A DNA stretch of 64,000 bases from Acidobacteriota bacterium (GTDB taxonomy: Bacteria > Acidobacteriota > Blastocatellia > Pyrinomonadales > Pyrinomonadaceae), in NCBI GenBank assembly GCA_023389035.1, contig JAEWFC010000015.1, forward strand, positions 124,001 to 188,000. Reading direction: 5' to 3'. Within the stretch, counting starts at the first letter, position 1. Each line of letters starts with the position of its first letter. A model generated the notes under the pieces. That model searched no databases. It was not told where the DNA came from and saw nothing but the letters and a program-made list of their open reading frames with translations. Made by a program: the position numbers and the translations under genes. This document shows, in pieces, positions 43,314 to 53,007 of this stretch.

Positions 43314-44597
43314 CTACCACGGTCGCAAGTAGCCTGACCAATGAAAAAGCCAGGTCGCATACGCGTTCACACCGATCGAGAATGCGTATGCGAGCCACTC
43401 AAGCCGTGATATTTTGCGAGGTGAACTCTCAAGCCTTATCACGAAAAGCCACGGCAGGCAGACCATAGCGTAGCGATAGCCGAACTGCCAACCGCCAGAG
43501 TTGCCGTGCATCCATAAGATCACGCACATCAGCAGGATAGCCAACCACGAAAGATATTTCAGCACGCGGTCGCGGCTGCCGAAACGGGCAGCAAAGAGTA
43601 TGAACGGACTGCTCATCAAAACCGAACTGCTGAACCCGTTCGGCATCAGATATGGCGGTGACTGATGATATTCCCACGGCTTCAGGAACATCTCCCAGAG
43701 CTGGCCCGGTATGTATCGAACTGAAAAGATACCGTGTTGATACCACGGTTCTTCGAGGACGCCGGGGATACGCGAATAGCCGAAATCTGTGAACGAGCAG
43801 AAGCGGATGTAGTTATAGATCAGCGTTGCTACGCCGAGCAGGAACGGCACCGAACAAAAGAGTGCGAGCCGTCGAAAAGCCGCTGCGATCCATTGGCGAT
43901 CGAAGTCCGCTGTGCGTGCGTCGAGATCGTGGTCGTCCCCTTCGCCGGTTTGCCTCGTAAGCAGATACATCAGGATCGGTGCCGTGAGAAGCACTTCGGT
44001 CCTATTTCCAAATGCTAGAGCGAAGAAGACACCGGCCAAGAAAGGTCTACGGTTGAAGACACTGAAGTAGATCGAGCCAAGCCCGCCGACAAGTGCAAAT
44101 CCCAGTGCGAGCTGCCATGCACCTCCTAATGTCAGGTTTGTCCACGTCCATGTCCCGAACAAAAACGCGGCCGTCATCACGATCGTTCTTGCCTTCCCGA
44201 TCTGATAGTTACGGGCTATCAGTAGGAAAAACAGAGAGGCGACCGCGGCACACAATGCCGCCAGAAAGGCCGCAGGCATGTCGCTGATCAAACCCAGCCT
44301 GTAAGCACCCGCGGCCGGCAACATCGTCACCACACTGCCGAGCGGAAAGACAGAGTAGTAATACCCTTCGAACGGAACGAACTCGTTTAGCCACGGCGGC
44401 GGCTCTTCGATCAATCCGACAGCCGGAACAAGCAGTCTGTTAGCGATGCGGAACGTGTAATTGTAAAAGTAATTCGGTTCAGGATTCGAAAAGTAGTAAG
44501 CGATGCCCACCGCGATGGAAATAAGCCAGACCGACGGATTAGATAGCTTCGGCGCCGCGGACCCGTGTGCTTCAAGGTGCGTAGGTTCAACGTCCAT
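43314..44597 (-). CDS. Polytopic membrane protein, unknown, possibly a GT-C-like glycosyltransferase
   Basis: 427 aa with about nine to ten membrane helices (VWLISIAVGIAYYFS, TIVMTAAFLFGTWTW, SWLAILLMCVILW). Large loops follow the first and seventh helices. The layout resembles integral-membrane (GT-C) glycosyltransferases, but no DxD or other catalytic motif stands out, so this is an inference. The next gene on the minus strand is the MFS transporter 16 bp away. Confident as a membrane gene, not as to function. Confidence 0.6.
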   Translation of the reverse strand: MDVEPTHLEAHGSAAPKLSNPSVWLISIAVGIAYYFSNPEPNYFYNYTFRIANRLLVPAVGLIEEPPPWLNEFVPFEGYYYSVFPLGSVVTMLPAAGAYRLGLISDMPAAFLAALCAAVASLFFLLIARNYQIGKARTIVMTAAFLFGTWTWTNLTLGGAWQLALGFALVGGLGSIYFSVFNRRPFLAGVFFALAFGNRTEVLLTAPILMYLLTRQTGEGDDHDLDARTADFDRQWIAAAFRRLALFCSVPFLLGVATLIYNYIRFCSFTDFGYSRIPGVLEEPWYQHGIFSVRYIPGQLWEMFLKPWEYHQSPPYLMPNGFSSSVLMSSPFILFAARFGSRDRVLKYLSWLAILLMCVILWMHGNSGGWQFGYRYAMVCLPWLFVIRLESSPRKISRLEWLAYAFSIGVNAYATWLFHWSGYLRPW

Positions 44598-44728
44598 CGG
44601 TGGCCCTCAGTGATGGATTGTGAAGCGGCATAAAACAGAGTTGGAAGGCGACCAGATCTTGCATTTCTAGTGTGCGAATCGTCGGGCGACCGCTTGGAAA
44701 CGAATCCGCGAACATCTAGAATACCCGA

Positions 44729-46720
44729 ATGCTTGCCCTAATCTTTCTGACGGTCGCAGTGCTCTTTGGCGATATATTGGGGCGGCGATTCTTTTCGTAC
44801 CGGTCAATACCCCACCGGCTTTCTGCCGCATTTTTGATCGGAATCCTCCTGAGTTCCTGTGTCGGATATCTATTGGCACTATTGTTCGCAAACTTTCCTC
44901 ATACCTTGGTCTGGGCGAATCTCTCATTTGCGATCGTCGCAGCTATTTCCGTCTATCTGATCTCGAAATTTCCCGTGGTTCAGGCCGACCAATCACGTCG
45001 GCCAACAAGAAAATGGCAGCATGACGCGATTTGCCTGGCGTTTTGCATGTTGATCGGTTGTTGGCTGATGTTCGCTACACTTAACTTCAAGGACGGCAAC
45101 TTCATCTTCGCGATCAAGAGCTGGAGTGATTTCGGAGCGAATCTTTCTCTCGCCCAAAGCTTGGCGATCGGTGAAAACTACCCGACCGTGCACCCGTTTT
45201 ATCCCTCCGAGATCGTGCGTTATCACTTTCTATTTTGGTTCCTGAGCGCGAACCTCGCCTTCCTTGGGCTCAATATTGTTTGGGCGGTTAACATTCTCAG
45301 CATTCTGTCACTCTTGGCGTTATTGATACTGATAATGACCCTTGCGGAACTGCTTTTTGAGTCGCGTGCCGTCGCTAGAATATCCGCTCTGCTTTTCTTT
45401 TTTGCCTCCAGTTCTCTATCCTACATCCCATTTTTTCTGAAGCAAAACAGTTTCGCCGACGCTTTGTGGTCGATCCTCGATCAAAAGGATTTCTTGAAAT
45501 CAGGCTTTCCGTATAGGGGTGACGACTGGGGTGCGCTGTCAGTGACCGTCTTTGCCAATCAACGGCAACTGTTGAGTGCTTTGGGCATTTTACTGCTGGT
45601 CATTATCTATATAGTCCAGTTTTATAAAGAAAATGGTTTGCTTGGACTTCGAAGCGAGCAGCAACCTGACGATATTTCTGACGGTGGTCAGCGACCGGAA
45701 GAAGCCACGTTTCCTACGGAAGAACTCGGAACATTCGATCGCTCCCACACCGCTATATTTTGCGGGTTCTTGATCGGATGCCTTCCTTACTGGAACAGTG
45801 CGGTCTTTGTAGCAGCATCCTTAGTGATGGGCGGACTATTCGTATTATTCTCCAAACGGAAGTTTCTGCTTATATTGATCGCTACGATCATCGTCGTCGG
45901 TCTTCCCCAGATCCTTTTGCTAACAACAGGGAATACAGCGAACGGTTATTCGCTCTTTACTTGGGGTTACATCATCGCCGAACCGACACTTGGAAAGCTC
46001 GTTGAGTATTTGGGCTGGACGTTCGGATTCAAATGGTTATTGATCCTGCTCGCATTTTTCTTTGTTCCGTCCGGCCACCGAAAACTGCTGGTCGCCTTTT
46101 TTGCTCCGTTTGTCGTCGTTTTCGCGTTCCAGCTAAGCACTGAGGTTTTCAATAACCACAAACTCCTGAATATCTGGAATGTCCTTGTTACCGTTTTTAT
46201 CGCCTACGCGTTTTGGGTGATCGGCAGGAAGAACCTTGCGGGCACTATGCTCGCGATAGTCCTTTTCCTCTTGATGACGGCCGGGGCGATAATCGATCTG
46301 GCTCCCGTTCGAAATGATTCCGTCATTGTTGTGCCGCATCGCGGTGACCCGCTGACATCCTGGCTGCTGGCTCAGACATCACCGCACGACATCTTTCTGA
46401 CGGATACACTCTTATCGCATCCGATCTTGTTCTCGGGCCGGAAGATCTTTCTGGGCAACACGTTGTTCGCATGGACCGCGGGTTACGACCTCGCAGATCG
46501 CGAAAAACTGCATCGACGAATGTTCAATACGCATGACATTAATGAGCTAAAAACCTCGCTTACGGCAAACAATATTGCATATATCGCTATCGACGATGGG
46601 CTGCGCACGAAGTCCGAGATGAAGAATTTGAATGAGGGAATGATCCGGACTAATTTTCCAGTCGTCTTTACCGACACGGATGGACGGTATGGCAATCTGG
46701 TGATCTACCAGGTTAGGTAA
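44729..46720 (+). CDS. Large polytopic membrane protein, DUF2298-like
   Basis: 663 aa with at least 13 membrane helices. The pattern YPSEIVRYHFLFWFLSANL near residues 160-180 and a C-terminal soluble region (TSWLLAQTSPHDIFLTDTLL, FSGRKIFLGNTLFAWTAGYD) resembles GT-C/DUF2298-type proteins that end in a periplasmic domain. Function not recognised; a role in glycan or lipid-linked sugar transfer is an inference. A hydrophilic loop with acidic residues (SEQQPDDISDGGQRPEEA) lies near residues 309-326. It is divergent from 43314-44597. Confidence 0.6.
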   Translation: MLALIFLTVAVLFGDILGRRFFSYRSIPHRLSAAFLIGILLSSCVGYLLALLFANFPHTLVWANLSFAIVAAISVYLISKFPVVQADQSRRPTRKWQHDAICLAFCMLIGCWLMFATLNFKDGNFIFAIKSWSDFGANLSLAQSLAIGENYPTVHPFYPSEIVRYHFLFWFLSANLAFLGLNIVWAVNILSILSLLALLILIMTLAELLFESRAVARISALLFFFASSSLSYIPFFLKQNSFADALWSILDQKDFLKSGFPYRGDDWGALSVTVFANQRQLLSALGILLLVIIYIVQFYKENGLLGLRSEQQPDDISDGGQRPEEATFPTEELGTFDRSHTAIFCGFLIGCLPYWNSAVFVAASLVMGGLFVLFSKRKFLLILIATIIVVGLPQILLLTTGNTANGYSLFTWGYIIAEPTLGKLVEYLGWTFGFKWLLILLAFFFVPSGHRKLLVAFFAPFVVVFAFQLSTEVFNNHKLLNIWNVLVTVFIAYAFWVIGRKNLAGTMLAIVLFLLMTAGAIIDLAPVRNDSVIVVPHRGDPLTSWLLAQTSPHDIFLTDTLLSHPILFSGRKIFLGNTLFAWTAGYDLADREKLHRRMFNTHDINELKTSLTANNIAYIAIDDGLRTKSEMKNLNEGMIRTNFPVVFTDTDGRYGNLVIYQVR

Positions 46721-46797
46721 ATGCAAACGCGAGAACGCGTTGACGAAATGTTAATGGCCCTATTTGGAAAACTACGCGTAAAATTAAGGGAGGAGCA

Positions 46798-47910
46798 ATG
46801 ATTAAACCACTTATAGCACTTTCGGCAATATTGATATTTTCAGCCCCAACTGCATCCATAGCTCAGGAACGGGTGCGGCTGAGTAAAGGCCTGCAAAGAA
46901 ACATCGACGGCACTATTACATCACCTTATCTTGGACGGCCCATCCCAGTGAATGATCGGACGCTGGAATTCGCACAAAAATCATCGCTGTCCGAATTCAG
47001 CAGCTCCTCTCAAATGGTTTATCTAAGCAACCGGTATCACCAGACCTTAGCAAATGAGAACATAAACGCTAAAGTTCGTAATAAGCAACTTGCGGAAATT
47101 GCGGCATTGATGGATCAGCACGAACGTGGAGGCTCTCGAGGTTTCTCTTTGGGGGAAGAGTGTTACGGGATGGTTGCACACGGAACGATTCTCGAAGAAG
47201 AGCCGCGGCTCGACTTTGTTTGGTCAACTGTTTTCGACGGCCGTATAACGATTCCACGAGAGCGCGGTGGCTCGGTGAACGTCGGAGACTGTCTCAGCCA
47301 AAAGCATGTGTTCCTCGTTTCAGCGAATCAAGCAATCAAAAATGTTGAGGCGTTTGTCGCCTACGACAATGAGACGTCCGAAGCGAAATTCGTTTTATTT
47401 GATTGGTCAATACCGAATTGGGCCCTTGTGATCGACTACGACGATTTGGCGGATTATATCACGCTTTTCACGTCGACCGGGATCTACCCAGTAATTTACG
47501 TTCACAACGCCACCGGCGACTTTGGGGAGGGCGAATGGCGAAACGAGGTCTACTTATTGAATTGGACATCGTCGGAATTCGACCTTATTTACCAACGGGC
47601 GTATTCGGCCACTCTTGCCGAGCAACGGGGAACAGGTGGTAAAGGTCTGGCATTTATTGAAACCCGGCGGAACTGGAATGACAAGAACCGTTCGAGTCAA
47701 TACTTAGGCTTCTTCGAGATCTATTTCGGTTCGGGGATCGTGGATGCCACTGGTGACACGCCAAATGAAGACCGCCAATGGATATGGAACATCCCAAACG
47801 CCTCGAATTCCCATATTCGACGAGATGGATTCTACTCGGTGGGTGATGGACTTGGTTTCACTGAATTCACATCGGAAACCATTCCGAATCGACAATTCGT
47901 TGTAAATTGA
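46798..47910 (+). CDS. Secreted protein of unknown function
   Basis: 370 aa, ATG 46798 with an excellent GGGAGGAG upstream. Signal peptide LIALSAILIFSAPTASIAQE. The mature part is rich in aromatic residues and beta pattern (FVAYDNETSEAKFVLFDWSI, VYLLNWTSSEFDLIYQRAYS) with two cysteines (ECYGM, GDCLS). No domain is recognised. Single-gene transcript by position. Confidence 0.65.
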   Translation: MIKPLIALSAILIFSAPTASIAQERVRLSKGLQRNIDGTITSPYLGRPIPVNDRTLEFAQKSSLSEFSSSSQMVYLSNRYHQTLANENINAKVRNKQLAEIAALMDQHERGGSRGFSLGEECYGMVAHGTILEEEPRLDFVWSTVFDGRITIPRERGGSVNVGDCLSQKHVFLVSANQAIKNVEAFVAYDNETSEAKFVLFDWSIPNWALVIDYDDLADYITLFTSTGIYPVIYVHNATGDFGEGEWRNEVYLLNWTSSEFDLIYQRAYSATLAEQRGTGGKGLAFIETRRNWNDKNRSSQYLGFFEIYFGSGIVDATGDTPNEDRQWIWNIPNASNSHIRRDGFYSVGDGLGFTEFTSETIPNRQFVVN

Positions 47911-47935
47911 GGTTACACGTTCGTGTTCGACCTCG

Positions 47936-49378
47936 TTAGGTGCCGTAGATCTTCAGCCTGAATTCGTCGTTTGACGTGTAGATCTCGACACGCTTGCCGG
48001 AGATGCGTTCTGATTGTTTTAGTATCATCGGCAGTCCGCCGCGGGGTACGCTTGTGCCGTATTCTCGCCGCGAGAAGATAGATGAGATCTGCGGATTCAG
48101 CCGCTGCGTTATGCCGTATCGGATCGCTTTTGACGCGGGCGGTGAAAAGCCGCCTGTACGCCGGGCATTGATAAATTCAATGTAATTGTCACTGATATTG
48201 ATCCTTGTCTTTATATCCCGCAGCGCGAGGTCACGGTGGACGAGCGCGTTGGAAATAGCCTCACGGATCGCGTAAACGTGATAGGTCGAACGTGCAGCGA
48301 CGGGCGAGTCGACGAGATGCAGTCGACGCTGTTTAGGTTTGTCCTTGGTCAGGTCACAATAACGCAGCACAAACGCGACTGCGGCTTCGTACTGTGTATG
48401 AAGATTTCCGACGATCTCGCGACTTTCCACTAACTGAGCGTTCCCGTTTTCACCGGAGTAACGGGCCACCTGGATCACGGACCGCGGAAACAGTTCAGCG
48501 ACGCGTTCGTTTTTGCCGAACAGCATCAGACCGGCGACAGTCGGGAAAAAATCGTCCTGATTCCCTACCGCTAATAGCATGTCTTTCTTCAGAAAATCCG
48601 CGGTTTGATACAGATTGATCGTCGGATTGATGTCTTCGAACGCTCCGGCGAACGACCAGAGCAAACCGTCATCAAAATCTTTCTCTGTCGACGTGAAGAG
48701 CGGGATGTTCTCGTAACCCAACGGCCGGATCTCATCCAACCAGATCGACAACTGCTCACGGGAAACCTCGCGCTTCTCGTTGCCGAAACGCATGTAAAAC
48801 CGGCCTTCCCGGGTTCTATACGGCCGCTTTCGAGGCTCGACGTCGAGTGCGACCACGCGCTTCCCGCTATCAAAGGCGATCGTGTCGATGATCGGTATTA
48901 TCGGCGGAACGATCTCTTCCCGACAGATCCGATTTATCTCCTCCTGGACCCATTCGGGGTTGCTCACACCCTCGATCCGCAGCTGATCATTCACCCCGAA
49001 GATGATCGTTCCTCCGCCGGTATTGGCGAGAGCGACGATACCCTGGGTAATGCGTTCGGAATTTGAGAGCTTAACTTTTAGCTCGAGATAGGTGTCTTCG
49101 CCGCCGCGGATCAGCCGCAGCAATTCGCTTCGTGTAGTTAATTGAGCGGGCTGGTCTAGAAGGTATTCGTGATGCGATCGCTCGTTCGCGGGCACCTGAC
49201 GCTGGCTGTGGCGGAATCTTCTTCGCGGCATATAGTCCGGCGTGAGAATTTTGTCAAGACGGATCACACCTGACGTCCGCCCGAGCTTTCGAGTGCGTAT
49301 CGATAAAGCTGCTGGATTTGGCTCTTTTTGCCCTATTGTTATTGAAACATCGTTCGCATAAATTGTAAATCGGGCCAT
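47936..49378 (-). CDS. AlbA/Schlafen-like ATP-binding regulator with C-terminal HATPase
   Basis: 480 aa from ATG 49378; ATG 49231 would give 431 aa. The AlbA_2 domain shows YLELKVKLSN followed by IVALANTGGGTIIFGVND near residues 110-140. The C-terminal HATPase_c_4-like part shows REAISNALVHRDLALRD near 365 and YIEFINARRTGGFSP near 392. Proteins of this family (COG2865-like) are often annotated as transcriptional regulators. The first 50 residues of the longer form are unrelated to the family. A promoter-like TTGACA-17bp-TATATG overlaps ATG 49231, which argues for a start further down or for chance. Confidence 0.75.
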   Translation of the reverse strand: MARFTIYANDVSITIGQKEPNPAALSIRTRKLGRTSGVIRLDKILTPDYMPRRRFRHSQRQVPANERSHHEYLLDQPAQLTTRSELLRLIRGGEDTYLELKVKLSNSERITQGIVALANTGGGTIIFGVNDQLRIEGVSNPEWVQEEINRICREEIVPPIIPIIDTIAFDSGKRVVALDVEPRKRPYRTREGRFYMRFGNEKREVSREQLSIWLDEIRPLGYENIPLFTSTEKDFDDGLLWSFAGAFEDINPTINLYQTADFLKKDMLLAVGNQDDFFPTVAGLMLFGKNERVAELFPRSVIQVARYSGENGNAQLVESREIVGNLHTQYEAAVAFVLRYCDLTKDKPKQRRLHLVDSPVAARSTYHVYAIREAISNALVHRDLALRDIKTRINISDNYIEFINARRTGGFSPPASKAIRYGITQRLNPQISSIFSRREYGTSVPRGGLPMILKQSERISGKRVEIYTSNDEFRLKIYGT

Positions 49379-49450
49379 TTCACAGCGTCGGCGGTGACGG
49401 GAAACGTTGACATCATTGGGATAATCGATTATCAACGTAGATAACCGCTA

Positions 49451-49987
49451 GTGTATACCGAACACGTCATCGCTTACATCGGGCTCGGATCAAACCTTGG
49501 TGATCGCGCCGGCAATCTGCTGCTGGGCATACGCGGTCTTATGGAAGCGAGCTTTGAAGTAACGAAGCTCTCAGCGATCTACGAGACCGAACCGGTAGGC
49601 ATAGACAACGCACCAAACTTCCTCAACATGGTCGCGGAGGTCAGAACCGTAAGCATAACCGCCTCACAGATGATGGCAAGAATGCTGCGGATCGAGTACA
49701 TCCTGGGTCGGCGGGATAAAAACCTCAACCGTCCACGGACGATCGATCTAGACCTGCTTTTCTTTGGTGACCAAAAGGTCGACACGCCATTTTTGGTACT
49801 GCCACATCCGCGGCTTCACTTGAGAAATTTCGTTCTGATACCGATGTCTGAGATCGCACCGCATTTCATCCATCCACGGTCGAAACGGTCGATCGAGACG
49901 CTGTTGGCGGAGAGCACGGACCGGTCGCATGTTTCACGATGGCATCCCAATGACCACAACGAACTGCGGGACTCACAAAGCGGCTAG
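49451..49987 (+). CDS. folK: 2-amino-4-hydroxy-6-hydroxymethyldihydropteridine pyrophosphokinase
   Basis: 178 aa from GTG 49451. Folate pathway enzyme transferring pyrophosphate from ATP to the pterin. AYIGLGSNLGDR at the N-terminus, YETEPVGIDNAPNFLNMV near residues 45-62 and RPRTIDLDLLFFG near 97-109 are the HPPK signatures, the last providing the two Mg-binding aspartates. C-terminal tail about 20 residues longer than the core. First gene of the folK-panB-panC run. Confidence 0.93.
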   Translation: MYTEHVIAYIGLGSNLGDRAGNLLLGIRGLMEASFEVTKLSAIYETEPVGIDNAPNFLNMVAEVRTVSITASQMMARMLRIEYILGRRDKNLNRPRTIDLDLLFFGDQKVDTPFLVLPHPRLHLRNFVLIPMSEIAPHFIHPRSKRSIETLLAESTDRSHVSRWHPNDHNELRDSQSG

Positions 49988-50024
49988 ACTTGGATAACCC
50001 AAAGTTCTAGACTTGTAGCAATTT

Positions 50025-50897
50025 ATGGCCTACCTAAAACCCGATAAACCCGAGAAGGTCTTTGTTCCCGCGTTGCGCGAAGCAAAAGAAAAAGGCGAAA
50101 AGCTGGTTTGTCTCACTGCCTACGACTACCCGACAGCTCGGATCGTAGACGAGGCCGGTGTCGACATTATCCTGGTAGGCGACAGCATGGGAAACGTCAT
50201 TCACGGATACGGAAACACCATCCCGGTGACGATGGATGAGATCTGCCTAGCAACGCGGGCCGTCAAGCGCGGCTCAAGCCGTGCATTGCTCGTTTCTGAT
50301 ATGCCATACGGCAGTTATCACACGGGAGACAATGAGGCGGTAGCAAACGCCTTAAAGCTCATGAAGGACGGTGGCGCTGAAGCCGTAAAGCTCGAGGGCG
50401 GCCGAAACCGCGTTGGGTTGGTCAAACGCTTGGTTGATGAAGAGATACCGGTAATGGCCCACGTAGGGCTGACGCCGCAGTCTGTTCATAAGCTCGGCGG
50501 GTATAGGGTTCAGGCTAAGACAACAGATGCAGCGAAGATCCTGATCGAAGACGCACATTTGCTTCAGGAAGCCGGAGCCTTTGCGATCGTGCTGGAACTT
50601 GTTCCGCGAGAGGTAGCCGAGATCGTTACGTCGCAACTGGAAATTTCGACGGTCGGTATCGGGGCCGGGAGTTCCTGCGATGTCCAAGTGCTCGTGCTCC
50701 ACGACTTGATCGGATTCACGTTCGGCCGTCAGCCGCGTTTTGTCCGACAGTACGCGAACGTTAGCGAAGTTATAACGAACGCGATCACGGCCTGGATGGA
50801 CGATGTAAAACAAGGCAATTATCCAAGCGAGGCTGAGTCATACGGCATGCCCAAGAATGAAACTTTGACCGAGCCTAAGAAAGCCACTCAAAACTGA
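50025..50897 (+). CDS. panB: 3-methyl-2-oxobutanoate hydroxymethyltransferase
   Basis: 290 aa. Adds a hydroxymethyl group from methylene-THF to ketoisovalerate in pantothenate synthesis. VCLTAYDYPTARIVDEAGVD and DIILVGDSMGNVIHGYGNT near residues 48-66 hold the metal-binding Asp; VMAHVGLTPQSV near 146 and IGIGAGSSCDVQVLV near 210 are typical. panC starts 4 bp after its stop. Sharing THF links it to folK upstream. Confidence 0.96.
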   Translation: MAYLKPDKPEKVFVPALREAKEKGEKLVCLTAYDYPTARIVDEAGVDIILVGDSMGNVIHGYGNTIPVTMDEICLATRAVKRGSSRALLVSDMPYGSYHTGDNEAVANALKLMKDGGAEAVKLEGGRNRVGLVKRLVDEEIPVMAHVGLTPQSVHKLGGYRVQAKTTDAAKILIEDAHLLQEAGAFAIVLELVPREVAEIVTSQLEISTVGIGAGSSCDVQVLVLHDLIGFTFGRQPRFVRQYANVSEVITNAITAWMDDVKQGNYPSEAESYGMPKNETLTEPKKATQN

Positions 50898-50901
50898 TCA
50901 A

Positions 50902-51756
50902 ATGGAGATCATCAACCGCAGACAACGGATGGCATCGATCGCCCGCAAGATGCGACGCGACGGCCGAACTATAGGGTTTGTGCCGACCATGGGCGCCCTT
51001 CACGAAGGTCATCTTGCGTTGGTCAAGGAAGCTCGCCAGCTGGCTGATATCGTAGTCGTTTCAATTTTCGTAAACCCGATCCAGTTTAATGACAAGGGGG
51101 ACCTGGAAAGGTATCCGCGTGACCTTACGGCTGACGCCGCACGCTTGACGGATTTTGAGGTGGACTACGTCTTCGTACCTGATGCCAACGAGATCTATCC
51201 AAGAGGGTTCGCTACGAACGTTTATGTCGATGATCTCTCTGAATCGCTGGAGGGCGCATCTAGGCCAGGCCACTTTCGCGGTGTAGCGACCGTTGTCACG
51301 ATCTTGTTCAACACCATACGGCCTGACTTTGCATTTTTTGGGCAAAAGGACGCCCAACAATTGGCGATCATCCGACGTCTAACACGTGATCTAGGCTTTG
51401 AAACCGAGATAGTTTCGATCCCGACCGTTCGCGAACCGAGTGGTCTCGCTATGTCTTCTCGCAACGAACTATTGTCTGATGACGATCGGGAAAAAGCGGC
51501 AGTGATATTCGCGGCCCTGAGCGCGGCACGCGAGCAATACCTGAAAGGTGAACGAAACGGTTCACGCCTCGCTCAAACCGTGCAAACGCTGATCGAGGCG
51601 GAAGATAGAGCAAATATCGACTATATCGCCGTAGTCGACACTGACACGCTAGAAAGCATTGATACGATTAAAGATAGCGATGCGATGATCGCGACCGCGG
51701 TGCGTTTCGGCAATGTCCGCCTTATCGACAACGTGATACTCGCCGCCGGACAGTAG
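50902..51756 (+). CDS. panC: Pantothenate synthetase
   Basis: 284 aa. Condenses pantoate with beta-alanine using ATP. The HxGH-type motif is MGALHEGHLALVKEA near residues 30-44; VVSIFVNPIQF near 52 and FFGQKDAQQLAII near 149 with MSSRNELLS near 184 (KMSKS-like) complete the adenylate-forming site. Start follows panB closely. Normal length. Confidence 0.96.
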   Translation: MEIINRRQRMASIARKMRRDGRTIGFVPTMGALHEGHLALVKEARQLADIVVVSIFVNPIQFNDKGDLERYPRDLTADAARLTDFEVDYVFVPDANEIYPRGFATNVYVDDLSESLEGASRPGHFRGVATVVTILFNTIRPDFAFFGQKDAQQLAIIRRLTRDLGFETEIVSIPTVREPSGLAMSSRNELLSDDDREKAAVIFAALSAAREQYLKGERNGSRLAQTVQTLIEAEDRANIDYIAVVDTDTLESIDTIKDSDAMIATAVRFGNVRLIDNVILAAGQ

Positions 51757-51813
51757 TTTGGCACCGCCATTGCATCTAAATCAGCGGAGATAAACGATTT
51801 ATCTTCGATTATT

Positions 51814-52320
51814 ATGAGAATACTCAGAAACATTTCTATCCTTTTGCTTACCGTAGGGATAATGGCATTTCCTGCTAAAGCACAGACGTCGCTGACATCG
51901 CTCGACGGCACGAGGGTTGATATTGAAGGTCAGGCCGGTAAGGTCGTCATTCTTGCCGTCGGAGCAAAGTGGCTGCCGCTTTCGAAGAAGCAGGCTGAAT
52001 TTACGAATATTCTTGCTCGCAAGTACGCCGGCAAGAACGTTGCGGTCTATTTCGTACTGACGGATTCGACCAATCCGAAGTCACGGAACCGTGCCACCGA
52101 CGAAGAACTTCGTACTTGGGCTGCCGAAAACAAGGTTACAGTTCAGGTTTTGCGCGATCCTGATGGATCGGCAACGCTGCAGAAATTCGGGATCGATCAA
52201 CTCCCGTCGTTCGTCGTCTTAAACAAGAACGGAGCTCGCGAGGGCGATAATTTTGGCGGTATCGATCCTACTTTCGATATCACCGTGCCGATCTCGAAGC
52301 GTGTCGACTCCCTTCTTTGA
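51814..52320 (+). CDS. Exported thioredoxin-fold protein lacking the CxxC pair
   Basis: 168 aa. Signal peptide NISILLLTVGIMAFPAKAQ. The thioredoxin-like core is clear: KVVILAVGAKWLPLSKKQ, then LPSFVVLNKNG with a cis-proline. Where redox-active members have W-C-x-x-C, this reads K-W-L-P-L-S, so no redox cysteines are present and a disulfide role is unlikely. It might bind a partner or be a degenerate redoxin. Followed by a strong terminator. Confidence 0.75.
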   Translation: MRILRNISILLLTVGIMAFPAKAQTSLTSLDGTRVDIEGQAGKVVILAVGAKWLPLSKKQAEFTNILARKYAGKNVAVYFVLTDSTNPKSRNRATDEELRTWAAENKVTVQVLRDPDGSATLQKFGIDQLPSFVVLNKNGAREGDNFGGIDPTFDITVPISKRVDSLL

Positions 52321-52342
52321 AAGGGTTGGAGAGTTTTGTTTG

Positions 52343-52373
52343 AGGCGGCGGGTCATTTCTCGCCGCCTTTTTA
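52343..52373 (+). terminator. Intrinsic terminator after the thioredoxin-fold gene
   Basis: AGGCGGCG/CGCCGCCT stem with a 10-nt loop and TTTTAT tail, 23 bp after the stop codon. It abuts the stop of the convergent maf gene. Confidence 0.88.
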
Positions 52374-52958
52374 TTTGAATTGCCTGCTAAGGCGATAAAC
52401 AAGGCTAACCGGCAGGCCGACGACGTTCCAGTAGTCGCCCTCAATACCGTCGATGAATAGTGCTGCCTGAGCCTGAACGGCGTAAGCTCCAGCTTTGTCC
52501 AGCGGGTCTCCGTGCTCAGCCAGGTAGCGAATCTCGTCTTTGTCCATCGGCGCGAATTTAACCTTTGTACGCTGTATATCCACTGCAGTGTCACCGTCGC
52601 GCACCAAGGCCACGCCGGTAAGCACCTCGTGCCAATTTCCTGATAGCAGGGCCAACATTCGCTGTGCATCGTCCATATCTACGGGCTTTCCGATGATGGT
52701 GCCATCGATGACCACGGTCGTGTCAGCTCCGAGTACCAGCCGTTCCCGGTGGCTAGCTGCGATCGATCGGGCCTTCTCTTCTGCAAGTCGCTGCACATAA
52801 ACGTCGGGTGATTCTCCAGGACGTTCGGACTCGTCGATATCGGGAACGACTGTTGTGTATGGCCACCCGACCGACGTAAGAATTTCAGACCGACGCGGGC
52901 TCGCTGAAGCGAGTACAAGTTGCGGCAGGTCAACTGCAAATCCGTGATTGTTTAGCAT
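52371..52958 (-). CDS. maf: Maf-family nucleoside triphosphate pyrophosphatase
   Basis: 195 aa. Hydrolyses non-canonical or modified NTPs in the cytoplasm. LVLASASPRRSEILTSVGW near residues 14-32 is the family signature, VVIDGTIIGKP near 81-91 follows the catalytic VLGADT strand, and GDPLDKAGAYAVQ near 149 is the typical third block. Start ATG 52958. Confidence 0.94.
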   Translation of the reverse strand: MLNNHGFAVDLPQLVLASASPRRSEILTSVGWPYTTVVPDIDESERPGESPDVYVQRLAEEKARSIAASHRERLVLGADTTVVIDGTIIGKPVDMDDAQRMLALLSGNWHEVLTGVALVRDGDTAVDIQRTKVKFAPMDKDEIRYLAEHGDPLDKAGAYAVQAQAALFIDGIEGDYWNVVGLPVSLVYRLSRQFK

Positions 52959-53007
52959 TTAAGTCTCTTCTCGTTTAAGATAATAGTTTATTACCGCTCA
53001 TTATTAA

